Below are positions 18,149 to 26,419 of a stretch of 64,000 bases of DNA, one piece after another. Source of the DNA: Salipaludibacillus sp. LMS25 (GTDB taxonomy: Bacteria > Bacillota > Bacilli > Bacillales > Salisediminibacteriaceae); contig NZ_CP093299.1 in NCBI RefSeq assembly GCF_024362805.1, positions 558,001-622,000 on the forward strand, written 5' to 3'. How positions within the stretch are numbered: position 1 is the first letter of the stretch; each line of letters opens with the position of its first letter. The notes beneath the pieces were generated by a model that saw only the letters and a program-made list of their open reading frames with translations, had not been told where the DNA came from and ran no database searches. Position numbers and translations under genes: made by a program.

Positions 18149-18274
18149 GGATCTGATGCTCGAAAAGAGGTTATCCTTGATAATTTCGATGACTTCGCCT
18201 AGGACTTGAGTGAATTTATGAATGACGCTTATAGGCTAACTGAACGCTGGATGCCAGTAAGCAAAACGAACTAA
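18149..18274 (+). pseudogene. C-terminal remnant of a third lipoprotein paralogue
   Basis: The frame from 18149 reads GSDARKEVILDNFDDFA, then an in-frame TAG at 18200-18202, then DLSEFMNDAYRL and on to a stop at 18274. It matches the C-terminus of the two lipoproteins downstream (TPDNFDDFAKELNDFVNERL). Everything before this segment is gone and the family B repeat sits at the break. Confidence 0.75.
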
Positions 18275-18452
18275 AGTCATGTAAAAGTTTAGCCACGTAG
18301 ACCTTTTAGAAAATACATCGTTTAGAATAAAAGTGGGTTACACATTTGAAGACCTGCGACTGTTCCTTAATAGATAACAATGAGAGTTGTAGTCACAGAT
18401 ATGTGAGTTAATTGGAATTTTTGTCTATATAATGATACGAACCTAAAGACTC

Positions 18453-18782
18453 TTGTTTACACTACATGGCAAAGCTACAATTATCGAAGGTAGTTTTAGC
18501 CATGAACGCGACTATTGGTTTGATAAAAATGGGGAGCGAAAACGTGAGCCAAACAGGGAATGCTTTGCTGAATATTATGGACGAATCCTGGTTCCAGAAG
18601 GGAAAAGTAAACAGGCAGGTCTAGATAGCATCGATGAATTTTTACCTAATTCCAGAAAACATATGGATAAAATTTTTGATGGAATGATAGGGGGGACAAT
18701 CATTGAAAAAGATACTCTTCTTTTTACTAGCATTTGCAGTATGTATCTTTATCGTTGGATGTCAAGAAATAGAAAATTCTAA
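18453..18782 (+). pseudogene. Possible C-terminal fragment of a polymorphic toxin
   Basis: A frame of up to 109 aa, opened only by a TTG with no ribosome site and a stop codon nine bases upstream, so it is probably a remnant. The segment ECFAEYYGRILVPEGK followed by LDSIDEFLPNSRKHMDKIFD resembles the end of secreted Bacillus toxins with metallopeptidase-like C-termini, where EAFAE...FPKS tails are common. The last 25 residues overlap the first lipoprotein gene. The similarity is from memory and weak; function is not established. Confidence 0.4.
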
Positions 18783-19305
18783 AGAAAGAATAGAACCTGA
18801 AGAAGCGAATGAATCCAAAGAAACGGAGGAGTTCGAAGTGGCAAAAGAAAAATTATTTGATATTTTTTATATATTTGAAGCCCCTAAAGCAACGGAGGGA
18901 CATGATTTATCAGAAGTGATCAAAGTAGTGTTTAATTCAAACATAAATGATAGTGATACGCCAATAGCTATTAACATTCAAGAAAATGAAATTTATATTA
19001 ATCCCCGAATATCTTCTCGCGGTGTCCGTGTCAGAAATGGAGCAAAGAGAATAAATGACATCGAAAAGGTAATTGAAATATTTGAAAAATATAATATACA
19101 AGAATGGAAGGAAAATTATAGTGTTGAAGATCCCTCTGACTATGAAGATGGAGCAAGTTGGTCGCTCTTATTACAATATCAAGATGGATCAATAAGAAAG
19201 TATAGGGGGGCAGGTTCAGAATCTAAAGGAATCACACCTGATAATTTCGATGACTTCGCCAAAGAGTTGAATGACTTTGTGAATGAGCGGCTAGACGATA
19301 ACTGA
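18703..19305 (+). CDS. Lipoprotein of unknown function, paralogue 1
   Basis: 200 aa from a TTG at 18703, eight bases after AGGGGGG. It has a signal peptide with lipobox IVGCQE (Cys20), an acidic linker, and a single domain ending TPDNFDDFAKELNDFVNERL. It is not a family I recognise. The next gene is a paralogue with the same domain and an almost identical 3' end that extends past the stop codon (TGATTGGCGCA). It overlaps the end of the possible toxin fragment, so it might be its lipoprotein immunity partner. That role is inference only. Confidence 0.75.
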   Translation: MKKILFFLLAFAVCIFIVGCQEIENSKERIEPEEANESKETEEFEVAKEKLFDIFYIFEAPKATEGHDLSEVIKVVFNSNINDSDTPIAINIQENEIYINPRISSRGVRVRNGAKRINDIEKVIEIFEKYNIQEWKENYSVEDPSDYEDGASWSLLLQYQDGSIRKYRGAGSESKGITPDNFDDFAKELNDFVNERLDDN

Positions 19306-19484
19306 TTGGCGCAAGATATGCATTAATTTATATAAGAGTTAGACGGAGCAGTTGCAAGCATATGACAGAGCCAAATAGCCATCATTACGATATTTTATAG
19401 ATGTTAACTTTAAAAAACGTGCCTGCGCCCACTAATCTATGGATGAATCCTCCCCTTCTACTTATGAAATATGAGGTGTACTAT

Positions 19485-20063
19485 GTGAATAAAAAAGTAT
19501 CCTATTTTTTACTAATTGTTTCATGTCTTGTTATCCCTGGATGCGAGGAAACAAACGAACCTAAAATATTTGAAAAGTTTGATGAGGGCAAGTTGAGCCA
19601 AGTAGATATTTTCGATTTTGAAAATTTGGGTAAAGCACCTGAAGCAACAGAAAAGCAACCAATTAACAAAGTAATTAAAGTGTTTTTTGATGAATGGTCT
19701 TTCGATGCCCCCTATGAACCGATAGCCATTAATATTAAAAGCAATGAGATTTATGTCAATCCTTCTCTCAGTCTTCATAGTTTTAGTTCTTATGAAGAAA
19801 CTATTCATATAAGTGAAGCTGAAACTGTATTAGACATTTTAGAAAAATATAATGTTCAAGAGTGGGAACGTAATTATACTTTTGAAGATCCCGATACGTA
19901 TGAAGATGGATACAGCTGGTCATTGTTGTTACAGTTCGAAGACGGGACGGTAGAAAAACACTCAGGTACAGGGACAGACTCTGATGACATTACTCCTGAT
20001 AATTTCGATGACTTTGCCAAAGAGTTGAATGACTTTGTGAATGAACGGCTAGACGATAACTGA
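19485..20063 (+). CDS. Lipoprotein of unknown function, paralogue 2
   Basis: 192 aa from the GTG at 19485, preceded by GAGGTG; the longer frame from 19401 puts 28 non-hydrophobic residues before the signal peptide and is rejected. It has lipobox VIPGCEE and the same domain as the preceding gene, with shared motifs EPIAINIKSNEIYVNP, YEDGYSWSLLLQ and an identical C-terminal 24-residue stretch. The near-identity of the 3' ends suggests a recent tandem duplication or gene conversion. Function is unknown. Confidence 0.78.
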   Translation: MNKKVSYFLLIVSCLVIPGCEETNEPKIFEKFDEGKLSQVDIFDFENLGKAPEATEKQPINKVIKVFFDEWSFDAPYEPIAINIKSNEIYVNPSLSLHSFSSYEETIHISEAETVLDILEKYNVQEWERNYTFEDPDTYEDGYSWSLLLQFEDGTVEKHSGTGTDSDDITPDNFDDFAKELNDFVNERLDDN

Positions 20064-20194
20064 TTGGCGCAGGATATGCATTAATTTAAAGTATACAAGA
20101 TAGATGAGTATTCCATAAGCCTCATTAGATCGTCAGACGTCGCATATCCCTCAGGACACACCGTCTTTCACTGGCCTTTTGAAAAACATGATAA

Positions 20195-20220
20195 CCGGCT
20201 CCCCTTAAAGAAGAAGCCGG
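20195..20220 (-). terminator. Possible terminator after gerE
   Basis: CCGGCT pairs with AGCCGG across a 14-nt loop. A loose T-rich stretch follows on the minus strand. Confidence 0.4.
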
Positions 20221-20226
20221 CTCACG

Positions 20227-20451
20227 TTAGATTTTCAATTCGCCCAATCTCACTAACTCAATGACGGCTTGGGATCGCCCCTTTACCCCTAGCTTTTGCA
20301 TTGTGTTGGAAATATGATTGCGAACTGTCTTTTCACTTATAAACAGTTGGGAAGCGATTTCTTTTGTAGTCTGGTCTTGCACAAGTAATTCAAAAACTTC
20401 CCTTTCACGCTTAGTCAACAGTGGTTTCGGCCTAAAATCATGCTCCTTCAT
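20227..20451 (-). CDS. gerE: Sporulation transcription factor GerE
   Basis: 74 aa, the same size as B. subtilis GerE: essentially one LuxR-type helix-turn-helix domain (LLTKREREVFELLVQDQTTK, then SEKTVRNHISNTMQKLGVKG). It is the last mother-cell regulator, acting with SigK RNA polymerase on spore coat genes. It lies next to ysmA as in B. subtilis. The ATG at 20451 follows AAAGGGTG. Confidence 0.95.
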   Translation of the reverse strand: MKEHDFRPKPLLTKREREVFELLVQDQTTKEIASQLFISEKTVRNHISNTMQKLGVKGRSQAVIELVRLGELKI

Positions 20452-20571
20452 ACATTCACCCTTTCTTGCATGGGCTGGTCTAAAATCGTTTTAAGGCGAA
20501 TATTTAGTCATGAGTATGATATGTGAAGGTACTTCCCACCGTGACAAGAAAAGGCGCAAGTAACAGATTGT

Positions 20572-21033
20572 CTACTCTGTTTTCGCTTGACTTTTTTTAA
20601 AACGTTTAATAGTCCCATCATTCCACGCTTCAGGTACACCTGTTCGCTTAGATATTTGAACGATCCGCCCTCTCCCCGTCATGCAGACGTGATTCTGTTC
20701 ATTCAAAATCATATAATGAAGCTCCACAGATGATCTTCCAATAGACATGACTTTGACGCCAATTTGTAACGTTTCATCAAAAAAAACTTGTTTAAAATAA
20801 TCACATTGTAAATCTGCTGTTACCGGAATCACGTCATCTGTTTTCATCCACAGTTCCATTAAACCGATTACTTTTAAAAATTGAATCCTTGCGTGTTCGA
20901 AATAAACAAAAGCTTGCGTATTGTTTAAATGTCCGAAAGCATCTGTCTCAGAAAAACGCACATCTACTGGAAAGAAACAATTAAATTCTTTACACCATCC
21001 TTCGTAATCAGTTATATAAGCTGGTTTTTTCAT
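20572..21033 (-). CDS. ysmA: Acyl-CoA thioesterase, 4HBT hotdog family (YsmA)
   Basis: 153 aa from MKKPAYITDYEGW. The hotdog thioesterase motif VRFSETDAFGHLNNTQAFVYFEHAR contains the catalytic Asp of the 4-hydroxybenzoyl-CoA thioesterase family. It would hydrolyse acyl-CoA, but the chain length is unknown. A longer frame from 21051 includes the GAGGAG ribosome site and is rejected. A FadR-type operator lies 26 bp upstream, linking it to fatty-acid degradation. It lies between sdhB and gerE as in B. subtilis. Confidence 0.85.
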   Translation of the reverse strand: MKKPAYITDYEGWCKEFNCFFPVDVRFSETDAFGHLNNTQAFVYFEHARIQFLKVIGLMELWMKTDDVIPVTADLQCDYFKQVFFDETLQIGVKVMSIGRSSVELHYMILNEQNHVCMTGRGRIVQISKRTGVPEAWNDGTIKRFKKSQAKTE

Positions 21034-21058
21034 AGCACAATCACTCCTCATTTCAAAA

Positions 21059-21076
21059 TGAATGAACGGTCATTCA
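21059..21076. promoter_or_regulatory. FadR-type operator upstream of ysmA
   Basis: TGAATGAACGGTCATTCA is an 18-bp palindrome with TGAATGA half-sites. It matches the B. subtilis FadR box and the site upstream of fadR in this window (16 of 18 identical). Confidence 0.8.
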
Positions 21077-21137
21077 TAATTATCTCTCGACACATAGTTA
21101 AGTAACTTGTTTATAGGTCAACCTCCAATCTATGAAA

Positions 21138-21163
21138 AGAAAGGGATGGCAACATCCCTTTCT
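21138..21163 (-). terminator. Terminator downstream of sdhB
   Basis: AGAAAGGGATG pairs perfectly with CATCCCTTTCT across a 4-nt loop, followed by a short T-rich tail on the minus strand. Confidence 0.65.
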
Positions 21164-21172
21164 CTGTCACTT

Positions 21173-21330
21173 TTATCACAGATAACCGTCCGTAAAACTC
21201 CAGGCTCAAAATAGAAGAGGAAAGCTAAATCTATTTAGACGGGAGATACCGAACGCTAATGTCCTGGTTCACTCAACTAACAATCAGTGGGAGAAGAGCG
21301 AAGACGCCCACTGATTGAAGAGTCGTTTTA
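21173..21330 (-). repeat. Family B intergenic repeat, copy B2
   Basis: Reversed copy. Read on the minus strand it begins TAAAACGACTCTTCAATCAG and ends TCTGTGATAA. Its first three bases are the stop codon of sdhB. Confidence 0.9.
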
Positions 21331-22092
21331 GGCAGTATGGTCTGTCCCAAAGAAATTCTTGAATGATTGCAAGGTCGTTTCACGATTTAAAGCGGCGATC
21401 GATGTGGTCAATGGAATACCTTTAGGGCAAGCTTCCACACAGTTTTGTGAATTTCCACAATTAGTTAAGCCACCCTCACCTTCCATTAATGTTTCAAGAC
21501 GCTCTGCTTTTTGCATAGCTCCTGTAGGATGTGTATTGAAGAGCCGAACTTGTGATAATGCTGCTGGACCAATAAATTCCGACTTACTGTTCACGTTAGG
21601 ACAGGCTTGTAAACAGACACCGCATGTCATACATTTAGACAACTCATAAGCCCACTGTCTTTTCGCTTCAGGCATTCTTGGCCCCGGGCCTAAATCATAA
21701 GTTCCGTCAATTGGTATCCACGCTTTCACTCGCTTTAATGAATCAAACATTCTGCTTCTATCCACTGTTAAATCCCGTACTACTGGAAATGTATGCATCG
21801 GTTCTAATTTAATCGGCTGCTCTAATTGATCTATGAGCGCTGTACAGGATTGCCGCGGCTTGCCATTGATAATCATTGAACAGGCCCCGCAAACTTCTTC
21901 AAGACAGCTGGCATCCCATGCAACAGCAGTCGTTTCTTCCCCATTGGCATTCACAGGATTTCGCCTAATTTCCATTAATGCTGAGATAACATTCATATTT
22001 GAACGGTAAGGAATTTTAAACTTTTCTTCGTAGGATCCGCTGTTCTGGTCCTTCTGACGCTTAATGACGAGTTCTATTGTTTTTTCACTCAT
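21328..22092 (-). CDS. sdhB: Succinate dehydrogenase iron-sulfur subunit
   Basis: 254 aa. Carries electrons from FAD to the quinone site of complex II. Cys63, Cys68, Cys71 and Cys83 bind the [2Fe-2S] cluster; CMTCGVCLQACP and CGNSQNCVEACPKG bind the [4Fe-4S] and [3Fe-4S] clusters. It overlaps the end of sdhA by four bases (ATGA type). Its TAA stop is the first codon-sized piece of repeat B2. Third gene of the sdhCAB operon. Confidence 0.97.
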   Translation of the reverse strand: MSEKTIELVIKRQKDQNSGSYEEKFKIPYRSNMNVISALMEIRRNPVNANGEETTAVAWDASCLEEVCGACSMIINGKPRQSCTALIDQLEQPIKLEPMHTFPVVRDLTVDRSRMFDSLKRVKAWIPIDGTYDLGPGPRMPEAKRQWAYELSKCMTCGVCLQACPNVNSKSEFIGPAALSQVRLFNTHPTGAMQKAERLETLMEGEGGLTNCGNSQNCVEACPKGIPLTTSIAALNRETTLQSFKNFFGTDHTA

Positions 22093-23861
22093 GCTTTTTC
22101 ACCCGCCTTCTTCTTAGAAGTATAGTCACGCTTACGAGGCTTGATTAGAGAGACATCTACTTCTTCATATTCAAACTCTGGAGAACTAGTATCTGGATTA
22201 TATTTAGCCTTCGTCGTTTTCAACCACTCTTCATCATTTCGCTCGGGAAATTCTGGCTTGTAGTGTGCCCCACGGCTTTCATTTCGATTGTATGCACCGA
22301 TGGTAATCACTCGTGCTAAATTCATCATCGACTTTAATTGTCTAACGAATGCTGCACTCTGGTTCGTCCATTTTGCTGTATCATCAATGCTAATATTATG
22401 ATAGCGTTCAAGAAGTTCTACAATTTTATCATCAGTCGCTTTAAGCTTCTCATTTTCCCTTACGACCGTCACATTATCAGTCATCAAGTTCCCTAGTTCC
22501 TGATGCAATTTAAACGCATTTTCATGGCCTTTCATGTTCAAAATATCATCGAATTGCTGTTGATCTTTAGCTACTTGATCAGCAAACACACTTTCCTCTG
22601 TATCTTCTGCTGTTTTTTCTAACCCTTGGATATATTCTGCAGCTTTAGGCCCTGCCACCATGCCACCATAAATGGAGGATAGAAGAGAGTTAGCACCAAG
22701 GCGGTTTGCACCATGAATTGAATAATCCACTTCACCAGCGGCAAATAAGCCGGGAATATTGGTCATTTGATCATAATCAACCCAAAGACCACCCATGGAA
22801 TAATGAACAGCCGGGAAAATTTTCATCGGCACCTTCCGTGGATCATCTCCCATAAACTTTTCATAGATCTCCATGATGCCGCCCAATTTAATGTCTAGCT
22901 CTTTTGGGTCTTTATGGGACAGGTCAAGATAAACCATGTTTTCTCCGTTAATTCCCCGCTTAAGTTCGACACAAACATGGAAAATTTCCCTCGTAGCAAT
23001 ATCTCTTGGCACTAAATTACCGTAAGCTGGATATTTTTCTTCGAGGAAATACCACGGTTTCCCATCTTCATCATAGGTCCAAACACGGCCGCCTTCACCA
23101 CGTGCTGATTCACTCATTAACCTAAGCTTATCATCGCCTGGAATGGCTGTCGGATGGATTTGGATAAATTCCCCGTTAGCATAATAAGCACCTTGTTCAT
23201 AAACAGCTGCCGCAGCATAACCAGTATTTATCATGGAATTTGTGGACTTTCCAAAAATAATTCCTGGGCCGCCAGTAGCCAAAATAACAGCATCGCCCCT
23301 AAATGATGCAATTTCTGACGAGTTGAGGTTTTGAGCTGTCATTCCTCGGCATACCCCATCTTCATCGATAACAGCGTGTAAAAACTCCCAACCTTCATAC
23401 TTGGTGACAAGACCACTTACTTCATGTCTCCTGACTTGTTCATCTAGCGCATACAACAGTTGTTGACCTGTCGTAGCCCCAGCAAAAGCTGTTCTATGAT
23501 GTTGAGTACCGCCAAAACGTCTGAGAGCCAATAACCCTTCCGCAGTCCTATTAAACATAACACCCATACGATCTAATAAATGAATAATACCTGGTGCTGC
23601 ATCACACATGGCTTTAACTGGAGGTTGATTTGCTAGAAAATCCCCTCCATAAACTGAATCATCAAAGTGTTCCCAAGTAGAATCCCCTTCACCCATCGTA
23701 TTTAAAGCCCCGTTTATACCACCTTGAGCACAGACGGAATGGGACCGTTTTACAGGTACGACTGAGAATAATTCAACTTTCATTCCTGCTTCTGCTGCTT
23801 TAATCGTTGCCATCAAGCCGGCTAGCCCGCCTCCAACAACGATAATTTTCCCATTACTCAT
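22089..23861 (-). CDS. sdhA: Succinate dehydrogenase flavoprotein subunit
   Basis: 590 aa from MSNGKIIVVGGGLAGLM; a frame starting three residues earlier is less likely. The FAD-binding GGGLAG is at the N-terminus, His41 in RSHSVCAQGG is the residue that binds FAD covalently, and the capping domain follows. It oxidises succinate to fumarate in the TCA cycle and respiratory chain. It lies 21 bp after sdhC, with a GAGGGAG ribosome site. Confidence 0.97.
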   Translation of the reverse strand: MSNGKIIVVGGGLAGLMATIKAAEAGMKVELFSVVPVKRSHSVCAQGGINGALNTMGEGDSTWEHFDDSVYGGDFLANQPPVKAMCDAAPGIIHLLDRMGVMFNRTAEGLLALRRFGGTQHHRTAFAGATTGQQLLYALDEQVRRHEVSGLVTKYEGWEFLHAVIDEDGVCRGMTAQNLNSSEIASFRGDAVILATGGPGIIFGKSTNSMINTGYAAAAVYEQGAYYANGEFIQIHPTAIPGDDKLRLMSESARGEGGRVWTYDEDGKPWYFLEEKYPAYGNLVPRDIATREIFHVCVELKRGINGENMVYLDLSHKDPKELDIKLGGIMEIYEKFMGDDPRKVPMKIFPAVHYSMGGLWVDYDQMTNIPGLFAAGEVDYSIHGANRLGANSLLSSIYGGMVAGPKAAEYIQGLEKTAEDTEESVFADQVAKDQQQFDDILNMKGHENAFKLHQELGNLMTDNVTVVRENEKLKATDDKIVELLERYHNISIDDTAKWTNQSAAFVRQLKSMMNLARVITIGAYNRNESRGAHYKPEFPERNDEEWLKTTKAKYNPDTSSPEFEYEEVDVSLIKPRKRDYTSKKKAGEKA

Positions 23862-23882
23862 CACTAACACTCCCTCTTTTTA

Positions 23883-24494
23883 CTATCCTACGAATGCAAG
23901 AATGGACCGTACACCTACAAAGGTTAACGCCACAAAAATAGCCATTGTCACATATGTTGAAACTCTTTGGGATTTTGGTGTAATTGTAAGGCCCCACGTA
24001 ATAGCAAACGACCATAACCCATTAGCAAAATGAAATGTCGTAGCCGTTATTCCAATAATATACAGTATTAGTGCTAGCGGGTTTTCTACAATTTCAGCCA
24101 TCATATTAAAATTTACTTCTGCCCCCATGGCAGCCGCAACTCGGGTCTCCCATACATGCCAAGTCACAAAAATTAACACGATAATCCCAGATGTTCGCTG
24201 AAATCTGAACATCCAGTTTCTAAAATAGCTGTATGTAGAGGTGTTATGCTTAGCTTGAAAAGCAATATACAAACCATAAATAGCGTGAAAGATTAATGGA
24301 AGAAAAATCACCGTCACTTCCATAAAGTAGCGAAACGGGAGGTTCTCCATAAAATGTGTTGCCTGATTATACGCTTCAGGGCCTCTTACAGCAAAATAGT
24401 TCACACTTAAATGAACAATTAAAAAAGCCCCTACTGGGATAACACCTAATAATGAATGAAGCTTTCTGTAGAAAAATTCTCGGTTTGAAGCCAT
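23883..24494 (-). CDS. sdhC: Succinate dehydrogenase cytochrome b558 subunit
   Basis: 203 aa with five predicted membrane helices, the single large anchor type of Bacillus (SdhC, two haem b). Histidines in RKLHSLLG, IFHAIYGLY, TWHVWET and TTFHFANGLW are placed to ligate haem. It anchors SdhAB and passes electrons to menaquinone. First gene of sdhCAB. Confidence 0.95.
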   Translation of the reverse strand: MASNREFFYRKLHSLLGVIPVGAFLIVHLSVNYFAVRGPEAYNQATHFMENLPFRYFMEVTVIFLPLIFHAIYGLYIAFQAKHNTSTYSYFRNWMFRFQRTSGIIVLIFVTWHVWETRVAAAMGAEVNFNMMAEIVENPLALILYIIGITATTFHFANGLWSFAITWGLTITPKSQRVSTYVTMAIFVALTFVGVRSILAFVG

Positions 24495-24833
24495 TCTACT
24501 CTCCCCCTAAAATAATAGATTTCTGGAGATTAACACAGGTATAACTAGAACACCCTCCTCTTTATTAAATTTATTTAGTTAAAAACTTTGTCAATAGTCG
24601 AAAAGGCCATAAGTTTGAATAATATATGACAATTCCATTTTACTCTTCACACCCTTCTTCGTCAAGAAAGCGGATTCACTCATTACTTTTATAATAAAGT
24701 GTTTACGATGTTCATGTATTCATAACTATCTATTTATTTTACATAGATGTTTCGTCAGGATAATTCATCATTAGGTGTACTTCCTTCATTACGTTACCTA
24801 CACTTTTAGCTGCCACTCTTTTTTTCTAAATTA

Positions 24834-25181
24834 GGGCTTACTGAATAGCCTGCAAACCTTGATATGACAACAATGACAGGCGATTTTTTCTAAACTAGGT
24901 GCAAAGAAATCCTACTAGATAGTCAAAAACCTTTGCACGTCATAATTGTTGAAAGGTTTTAACTAAAGAGGTCCCGCTAGAATAGCGGAGACCTCTGCGC
25001 GCAAAAGGAAGTAAGATGAGCCCCCACAAGGCGAAGTTTGAGGAGGCTCGGCAGCTTCTCCGCGGACTAGTAAGACACGGCAAAGCCATGGCGTGACGAT
25101 GTCGCAGTGATACTCTTGGGTAAAAGCGAAGCTATGCAAACGGCACCTCTGGCTTCGAAGGTGGGGTTATTCAGCAGATCC
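24834..25181 (+). mobile_element. Family C MITE-like element, complete copy C1
   Basis: A 348-bp non-coding element. The left end GGGCTTACTGAATAGCC and the inward right end GGATCTGCTGAATAACC match at 12 of 17 positions. TAAATTA occurs directly at both sides (24827-24833, 25182-25188), a probable 7-bp target duplication. The ends share CTGCTGAATAAC with the right end of the IS at 198-1849. The interior is GC-richer than its surroundings and recurs at 32135-32368 and, inverted, near 44154-44290. Confidence 0.75.
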
Positions 25182-25231
25182 TAAATTAAAGCTTTGTTTA
25201 TGATTAGTCTTCGTGATAGTACTAACAAAAT

Positions 25232-26419
25232 TCAATCAATAATCATAGAGCCATATTCTGCAATAGTTATTGTCACATTTAACGTGATGGGAACGTCACG
25301 GAAGGTTTGATCCCAATCGTCTTTTATTTTTTCCCATACTCTAGGATGATTAATTCTTAAATGTTCTCCAAATCCCGCAACGTCCACTTCGTATTCCTTT
25401 TGCATTTTTTCAAGTACCCCTGTTATTAATTGTGCCACTTTTTCTTCTATTTCTTTTTGAATTCTTTTTATCGATTCGTTATCAATCGGTTCCTCTGAAT
25501 TGATCCAACTTTCAGATAGCCTTCCTTCTGATTCAATATTCACATCAAAAGATATTTTGTTGCCGTCAACTGTTGAGGTAATAGTGTTTCCCACTGAATC
25601 TACCTCAAATATAACGATCTGATCTGTCTCTTCATCAAATGTTTTAACCACGCCACCTTCAATATCTCCAGTTAGCCACGTGTAGCCTTCTAACTCCTCT
25701 TCATTAAAAAAGCCTTGGCATTTATTTGTTTTGCCATTAATGACAGCTGCACCTGATAATTTAGCTTCACCATTCGCCGAATCGACATTCTGGAGAAGAA
25801 AACTTGAACCTGAATGCATTTTACCTAATAACTTTGCTAATGGGACTGGTGACAAAAGCTTTGTCGTTCTATATCTATTTTCTGTCATTTCAACCAAACG
25901 AAATGCAGGAATTTCTTCGTTTTGCTTTGTTTCCATTGTCTCATAAGCCTTTCCAGAGCTGACGAAAACAAGGCTGCTTAACCTTACTTCATTATCACGA
26001 AAATGAAAATCGAGTATTTGATCCAAACTAAGCATGCTTAAAAGCTCTTCACTAATAACGACTACCTTTAAATGAGGCATAAAAACAGGATGCTCATTTT
26101 CTATCGCAAATTGACGAACAATCTGATGGATAGAATCTCCGGTTTGAGTCATATTCATGTAAGGTTTCTGTTCTCTTACTGCGCTATTGTCCTGACTAGC
26201 AGGTCTTGGATTAATAAATTGATAGGTAACTGATACAAGATCTTGTTTTGGAAATCCTGCTCTTTCACTATTTTTGAATTGGGACTCCTCGCCAATATCG
26301 AAAGCCACTCCTACTCCAAAACCCCGCTCATCAATTTCGATACTGCTCCAGCACCCTGAGACAAAAAGTAATGACAAAAAAACGATAAACCCTCCCATAT
26401 TTTTATGTTTTTGCATCAT
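25232..26419 (-). CDS. Spore germination receptor subunit C (GerAC family lipoprotein)
   Basis: 395 aa with signal peptide and lipobox FVSGCWS, then the Ger(x)C fold. The lipoprotein subunit sits on the outer face of the spore inner membrane and is needed for receptor function. Family motif near the N-terminus: SIEIDERGFGVGVAFDIG. It overlaps gerAB by 17 bases. The germinant of this receptor cannot be told from sequence, so no gerA, gerB or gerK name is given. Confidence 0.93.
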   Translation of the reverse strand: MMQKHKNMGGFIVFLSLLFVSGCWSSIEIDERGFGVGVAFDIGEESQFKNSERAGFPKQDLVSVTYQFINPRPASQDNSAVREQKPYMNMTQTGDSIHQIVRQFAIENEHPVFMPHLKVVVISEELLSMLSLDQILDFHFRDNEVRLSSLVFVSSGKAYETMETKQNEEIPAFRLVEMTENRYRTTKLLSPVPLAKLLGKMHSGSSFLLQNVDSANGEAKLSGAAVINGKTNKCQGFFNEEELEGYTWLTGDIEGGVVKTFDEETDQIVIFEVDSVGNTITSTVDGNKISFDVNIESEGRLSESWINSEEPIDNESIKRIQKEIEEKVAQLITGVLEKMQKEYEVDVAGFGEHLRINHPRVWEKIKDDWDQTFRDVPITLNVTITIAEYGSMIID

